Of a stretch of DNA of 64,000 nt, positions 60,333 through 64,000 are shown piece by piece. Under the pieces are notes generated by a model. It was given only the letters and a program-made list of their open reading frames with translations, ran no database searches and was not told the DNA's origin. Numbering within the stretch: position 1 is the stretch's first letter; every line of letters starts with the position of its first letter. The DNA comes from Gilliamella sp. WF3-4 (lineage in GTDB: Bacteria; Pseudomonadota; Gammaproteobacteria; Enterobacterales; Orbaceae): positions 1 to 64,000 of the forward strand of contig NZ_LZGW01000032.1 in the NCBI RefSeq assembly GCF_001690275.1, in the 5' to 3' direction. Made by a program: the position numbers and the translations under genes.

Positions 60333-61160
60333 ATGACTTTATATATTGTTGCTACCCCCATCGGAAATTTAGATGATATTACGCTTAGAGCGATCGATAC
60401 ACTTAAAAGCGTCGATCTGATTGCGGCTGAAGATACGCGTCATAGTGGCTTACTTTTACAACATTTGGGAATTAAAGCGAAGCTGTTTGCTTTGCATGAT
60501 CATAATGAACAAGAAAAATCCAATATACTTATCGAGAAACTCAAATCAGGGTTATCCATTGCGTTGATTTCTGATGCAGGTACACCATTAATTAACGATC
60601 CAGGATATCATTTGGTTAAAGCATGTCACGAAAATGGCATTAAAGTCGTACCAATTCCTGGCGCTTGCGCTGCGATAACAGCTCTATGTGCTTCAGGATT
60701 ACCGTCAGATAAGTTTATTTATGAAGGTTTTTTACCCGCTAAAACTAAAGCACGCCAAGATTACCTTACCCATTTATTAGACGAACCACGCACAATCATC
60801 TTTTATGAATCGACTCATCGCTTATTAGACACGCTTAATGATATGCAAACTATTTGGGGTGCTGATAAGCCAATTATTTTGGCTAAAGAGCTAACCAAAA
60901 CGTGGGAAACTATTGTCAGTTTTAAGGTTAATGAGTTGATAAATTGGTTAAATGAAGATCCTGCCCGCCAAAAAGGTGAATTTGTGTTAATCGTGCAAGG
61001 CCATACAAAATCAGAGGAAGATATTGATCCAAAGGCGATTGGTACTCTTAAACTATTGCAAAAAGAACTGCCATTAAAAAAAGCAGCAGCTATTACCGCT
61101 GAAATATATGGACTTAAAAAGAATCAACTTTACCAAATCGGTTTGAATACAGAACAATAA
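60333..61160 (+). CDS. rsmI: 16S rRNA 2'-O-methyltransferase RsmI
   Basis: A 275-residue SAM-dependent enzyme that methylates the ribose of C1402 in 16S r[26 protein letters not shown] and [16 protein letters not shown] open the fold, with [13 protein letters not shown] as the key SAM/RNA motif, and GEFVLIVQG near the end. Length and all blocks are intact. Confidence 0.93.
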   Translation: MTLYIVATPIGNLDDITLRAIDTLKSVDLIAAEDTRHSGLLLQHLGIKAKLFALHDHNEQEKSNILIEKLKSGLSIALISDAGTPLINDPGYHLVKACHENGIKVVPIPGACAAITALCASGLPSDKFIYEGFLPAKTKARQDYLTHLLDEPRTIIFYESTHRLLDTLNDMQTIWGADKPIILAKELTKTWETIVSFKVNELINWLNEDPARQKGEFVLIVQGHTKSEEDIDPKAIGTLKLLQKELPLKKAAAITAEIYGLKKNQLYQIGLNTEQ

Positions 61161-61369
61161 CTAAATGACTAAGTGGGTGGGTTATGGCCAGTATACAGCA
61201 AATATTAACTTGGTAATAAACTAAGCTTGGTAATAAACAATAAATAGTAACTGTTAATTTGTTTAATTCCTCGTGGATTTATCGCTAAGAACATTGGCAT
61301 AAATAGCACAATTTAGTATATAATCTCCCCTTATTTTTAAGACATTTATGATAAAAGGTAACAAACAAT

Positions 61370-62461
61370 ATGGGATTTAAATGTGGTATCGTCGGACTAC
61401 CTAATGTGGGTAAGTCAACGCTTTTTAACGCACTAACTAAAGCTGGCATTGAAGCGGCTAACTTTCCGTTTTGTACTATCGAGCCAAACACTGGGGTTGT
61501 GCCGATGCCCGATCCACGTTTAGATGAACTGGCAAAAATTGTAAAACCACAACGTACATTGCCAACTACTATGGAATTTGTTGATATTGCAGGTTTAGTT
61601 AAAGGTGCGTCGAAAGGTGAAGGTTTAGGTAATCAATTTTTAGCTAATATTCGTGAAACTGAAGCCATTGGCCATGTTGTACGTTGTTTTGAAAATGATA
61701 ATATCATTCACGTCGCTGGCAAGATCGATCCGGCTGAAGATATCGAGATTATTAATACTGAACTTGCCCTATCCGATCTTGAAGCTTGCGAACGTGCAAT
61801 AACGCGCCTACAAAAACGTGCCAAAGGTGGCGATAAAGAGGCCAAATTTGAATTAGAAATCCTTGAAAAATGCTTACCACATTTAGAGCAAGGTAAAAAA
61901 TTGTTGCAACTTGATTTAAGTAAAGAAGAGCTTGATGCAATTAAATACCTAAGCTTTTTAACCCTAAAACCAACCATGTATATCGCTAATGTGAATGAAG
62001 ATGGTTTTGAAAACAATCCTTATTTAGATAAAGTCAAAGCCATTGCTGAACAAGAAAAGGCCATAGTTGTACCTGTATGTGCCGCAATTGAAGCCGAGCT
62101 TGCTGAGCTTGATGATGCTGATCGTGACGAATTTATGCAAGATTTAGGGTTAACAGAACCTGGTCTAAACCGCGTGATTCGTGCAGGATATAGTTTGCTT
62201 AATTTGCAAACGTACTTTACAGCAGGTGTTAAGGAGGTTCGAGCATGGACAATTTCAGTTGGCGATACAGCGCCACAAGCAGCAGGTAAAATTCATACTG
62301 ATTTTGAAAAAGGGTTTATTCGCGCTCAAACTATCGCTTTTGAAGATTTTATTAAATACGGCGGTGAACAAGGTGCAAAAGAAGCAGGCAAAATGCGCGC
62401 TGAGGGTAAAGATTATGTCGTGCAAGATGGCGATATTATGAACTTCTTATTTAATGTATAG
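61370..62461 (+). CDS. ychF: Ribosome-binding ATPase YchF
   Basis: A 363-residue Obg-family P-loop ATPase. [19 protein letters not shown], the switch [16 protein letters not shown], and NVNE in place of the usual NKxD, which shifts the preference to ATP. A coiled coil and a TGS domain with final EDFIKYGG complete it. It binds 70S ribosomes and is linked to stress control. Terminator-like hairpin at 62473. Confidence 0.95.
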   Translation: MGFKCGIVGLPNVGKSTLFNALTKAGIEAANFPFCTIEPNTGVVPMPDPRLDELAKIVKPQRTLPTTMEFVDIAGLVKGASKGEGLGNQFLANIRETEAIGHVVRCFENDNIIHVAGKIDPAEDIEIINTELALSDLEACERAITRLQKRAKGGDKEAKFELEILEKCLPHLEQGKKLLQLDLSKEELDAIKYLSFLTLKPTMYIANVNEDGFENNPYLDKVKAIAEQEKAIVVPVCAAIEAELAELDDADRDEFMQDLGLTEPGLNRVIRAGYSLLNLQTYFTAGVKEVRAWTISVGDTAPQAAGKIHTDFEKGFIRAQTIAFEDFIKYGGEQGAKEAGKMRAEGKDYVVQDGDIMNFLFNV

Positions 62462-62472
62462 CTAATGATTTG

Positions 62473-62496
62473 ACGTCGCCTTTTGGCGACGTTGTT
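62473..62496 (+). terminator. Terminator after ychF
   Basis: ACGTCGCC-TTTT-GGCGACGT followed by TGTTATAT. The T run is weak but the stem is strong. Confidence 0.7.
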
Positions 62497-62624
62497 ATAT
62501 TAGCAATCATAAAGATCAATTCAATCTTGATAAAAAAGTGATTTTTACTAAAACAGATACATTTCCTGAAATTTCTTAGCAAGATCAAATAATAGCTTCA
62601 TAAACATAAGGAAGGCACACTTTT

Positions 62625-63851
62625 ATGTTACTCACATTTCAACAAGCCAAACAGCAAATGCTTCAACGCGCATCAGCCATAAAATCACTCAATTGCGAAA
62701 AAGTTTCTTTGTTAGATGCATTAGGACGTATCACTGCAAAGCCGGTAATGTCGCCGATTAATGTGCCAAGCTTTAATAACTCAGCGATGGATGGGTATGC
62801 CGTTAGATTATCCGATGTTAATCAATCTAAATTATTACCTATAGCGGGCATTATTTTAGCTGGCGATGATATAAGTAATCTTAATTGGCCACAAGGTACT
62901 TGTTTACGTATTATGACTGGAGCACCCGTACCTAATGATGCTGATGCCGTAGTGATGCAAGAACAGACCGAAAAATCGGAGATAGGTATCACTTTTTTAA
63001 ATGAGGTAAAAGTTGGCGATAATATCCGCCGTATGGGCGAAGATATAAAAAAAGACACTGCCGTTGTGAGTAAAGGAGAAAAATTAACCATCCCTATACT
63101 ATCAACCCTTGCGACATTAGGCATTAGTGAAGTTTTGGTTTTTAAAAAACTGAAAGTAGCTATCTTATCAACAGGTAATGAATTAACGCCAATTGGTGAG
63201 CCTTTAGCTGGTAATAGTGCTATTTATGATAGTAACCGTTTCACGCTAAAATTATTATTAACTGAGCTTAACTGTGACATTGTCGATCTTGGTATCATTT
63301 CTGATGACCCTGCTCAAATCAAACAAGCGTTGATAGCCGCATCGAACCAAGCTGATTTAGTCATCACCAGCGGTGGCGTTTCTGTGGGCGATGCAGATTA
63401 TACTAAAGTGGCTTTAGAAGCGCTTGGCAAAATCAGCTTTTGGAAAATTGCGATGAAACCTGGCAAGCCTTTTGCCTTTGGCAACATTGGCGAGGCGCTA
63501 TTTTGTGGTTTGCCCGGCAATCCAGTTTCAACCTTAGTGACTTTTTATCAATTAGTACAACCACTAATTTTAGCGCTTTCAGGGGTTGAAGCACCAGCCA
63601 TTGATTTAACCTTTAAAGTAAGCACTGCAACCAATCTTAAAAAGAGCCTTGGTAGAGTAGACTTTCAACGTGGTATGTTACAAATAAATGCACAAGGTGA
63701 GTTAGAAGTTAGCACAACAGGTCAGCAAGGATCGCATATGACACAATCATTTAAGCAAGCTAATTGTTTTATTGTGCTTGAACAGGATCGTGGTAATGTC
63801 AGCAAAGGGGAGCAGGTAACGGTTGAGCTGTTTAATCGTTTACTAAAGTAA
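62625..63851 (+). CDS. moeA: Molybdopterin molybdenumtransferase MoeA
   Basis: A 408-residue enzyme that inserts molybdate into molybdopterin-AMP. SFNNSAMDGYAVR, the IMTGAPVPNDADAVVMQEQ block, VAILSTGNELTPIGEPL and the C-domain SGGVSVGDADYTK and MKPGKPFAFG all fit. The gene is full length; a moeB partner, if next, lies beyond the window. AAGGAAGGCA precedes the ATG. Confidence 0.93.
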   Translation: MLLTFQQAKQQMLQRASAIKSLNCEKVSLLDALGRITAKPVMSPINVPSFNNSAMDGYAVRLSDVNQSKLLPIAGIILAGDDISNLNWPQGTCLRIMTGAPVPNDADAVVMQEQTEKSEIGITFLNEVKVGDNIRRMGEDIKKDTAVVSKGEKLTIPILSTLATLGISEVLVFKKLKVAILSTGNELTPIGEPLAGNSAIYDSNRFTLKLLLTELNCDIVDLGIISDDPAQIKQALIAASNQADLVITSGGVSVGDADYTKVALEALGKISFWKIAMKPGKPFAFGNIGEALFCGLPGNPVSTLVTFYQLVQPLILALSGVEAPAIDLTFKVSTATNLKKSLGRVDFQRGMLQINAQGELEVSTTGQQGSHMTQSFKQANCFIVLEQDRGNVSKGEQVTVELFNRLLK

Positions 63852-64000
63852 GCGTGGTTTAAATACCCATTTGCATTATTTACCATAATAGTCATGCACA
63901 TTTATTATGTGTATGATTTAGTTGTGTAAATAGGTGGTATGTAACATTATGAACATATCGTTATATTGGTTTATTACTATATAACGGTATAACCCGCTGG

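Overview
The window looks like a chromosome segment of an A+T-rich gammaproteobacterium. Core gene content (hemL, erpA, bcp, nlpD, gpmA, tdk, mgtA, rsmI, ychF, moeA) fits Pasteurellales/Enterobacterales relatives. The low G+C and Mu-like phage content suggest an Orbaceae-type gut symbiont such as Gilliamella; that genus is an inference, not something the sequence proves.

Region 1 (1 to about 28.9 kb) is a Mu-like transposable prophage of the BcepMu type. The early genes, including the start of a DDE transposase, run leftward from a divergent switch at about 2.1 kb. A repressor with two matching operators faces right. Accessory genes follow (membrane proteins, a lipoprotein, an XRE/ImmA-type peptidase pair, a zinc-ribbon protein). 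A strong terminator and a repeated dyad-symmetric promoter element precede a lysis cassette (holin, secreted transglycosylase, Rz, embedded Rz1). Mu-like packaging and head genes come next. A second copy of the promoter element lies before the protease/scaffold gene, as expected for Mu-type late promoters. A siphovirus-type tail follows: tube, chaperones with a -1 slippery heptamer, tape measure, tip proteins, a second tube-like protein, a tail fibre broken at a G6 tract, a receptor-binding fibre and a fibre chaperone.

Region 2 (about 28.95 to 39.25 kb) is a tightly packed one-strand operon that looks like an undescribed small-molecule pathway. It encodes a GNAT acetyltransferase, a stand-alone adenylation enzyme, a carrier protein, an alpha/beta hydrolase, a sarcosine-oxidase-type flavoprotein, a PhzF-like isomerase, a rhodanese, a class A flavin monooxygenase, an EamA exporter, a [2Fe-2S] ferredoxin and a ferredoxin reductase. 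It ends in an intrinsic terminator. It starts directly after the phage fibre chaperone, so it may be prophage cargo. No condensation domain, phosphopantetheinyl transferase or P450 is visible.

Region 3 (39.27 to 43.7 kb) is a patchwork of insertion-sequence debris: an IS481-type fragment, an IS3-family element with an A6G frameshift site and a decayed IS3 copy. It surrounds a two-gene unit, a DCL/DUF3223-like protein and a protein ending in a PD-(D/E)xK nuclease domain, which is a candidate defence module.

Region 4 (43.9 to 64 kb) is ordinary chromosome: tRNA-Gly and tRNA-Leu, erpA/hemL, bcp/perM, an HerA-like ATPase (yjgR), a ydcH-like gene, mgtA with a long leader holding short ORFs, yhbP, ubiX, a secreted aldose-epimerase-like protein, tdk, gpmA, nlpD, rsmI, ychF and moeA.
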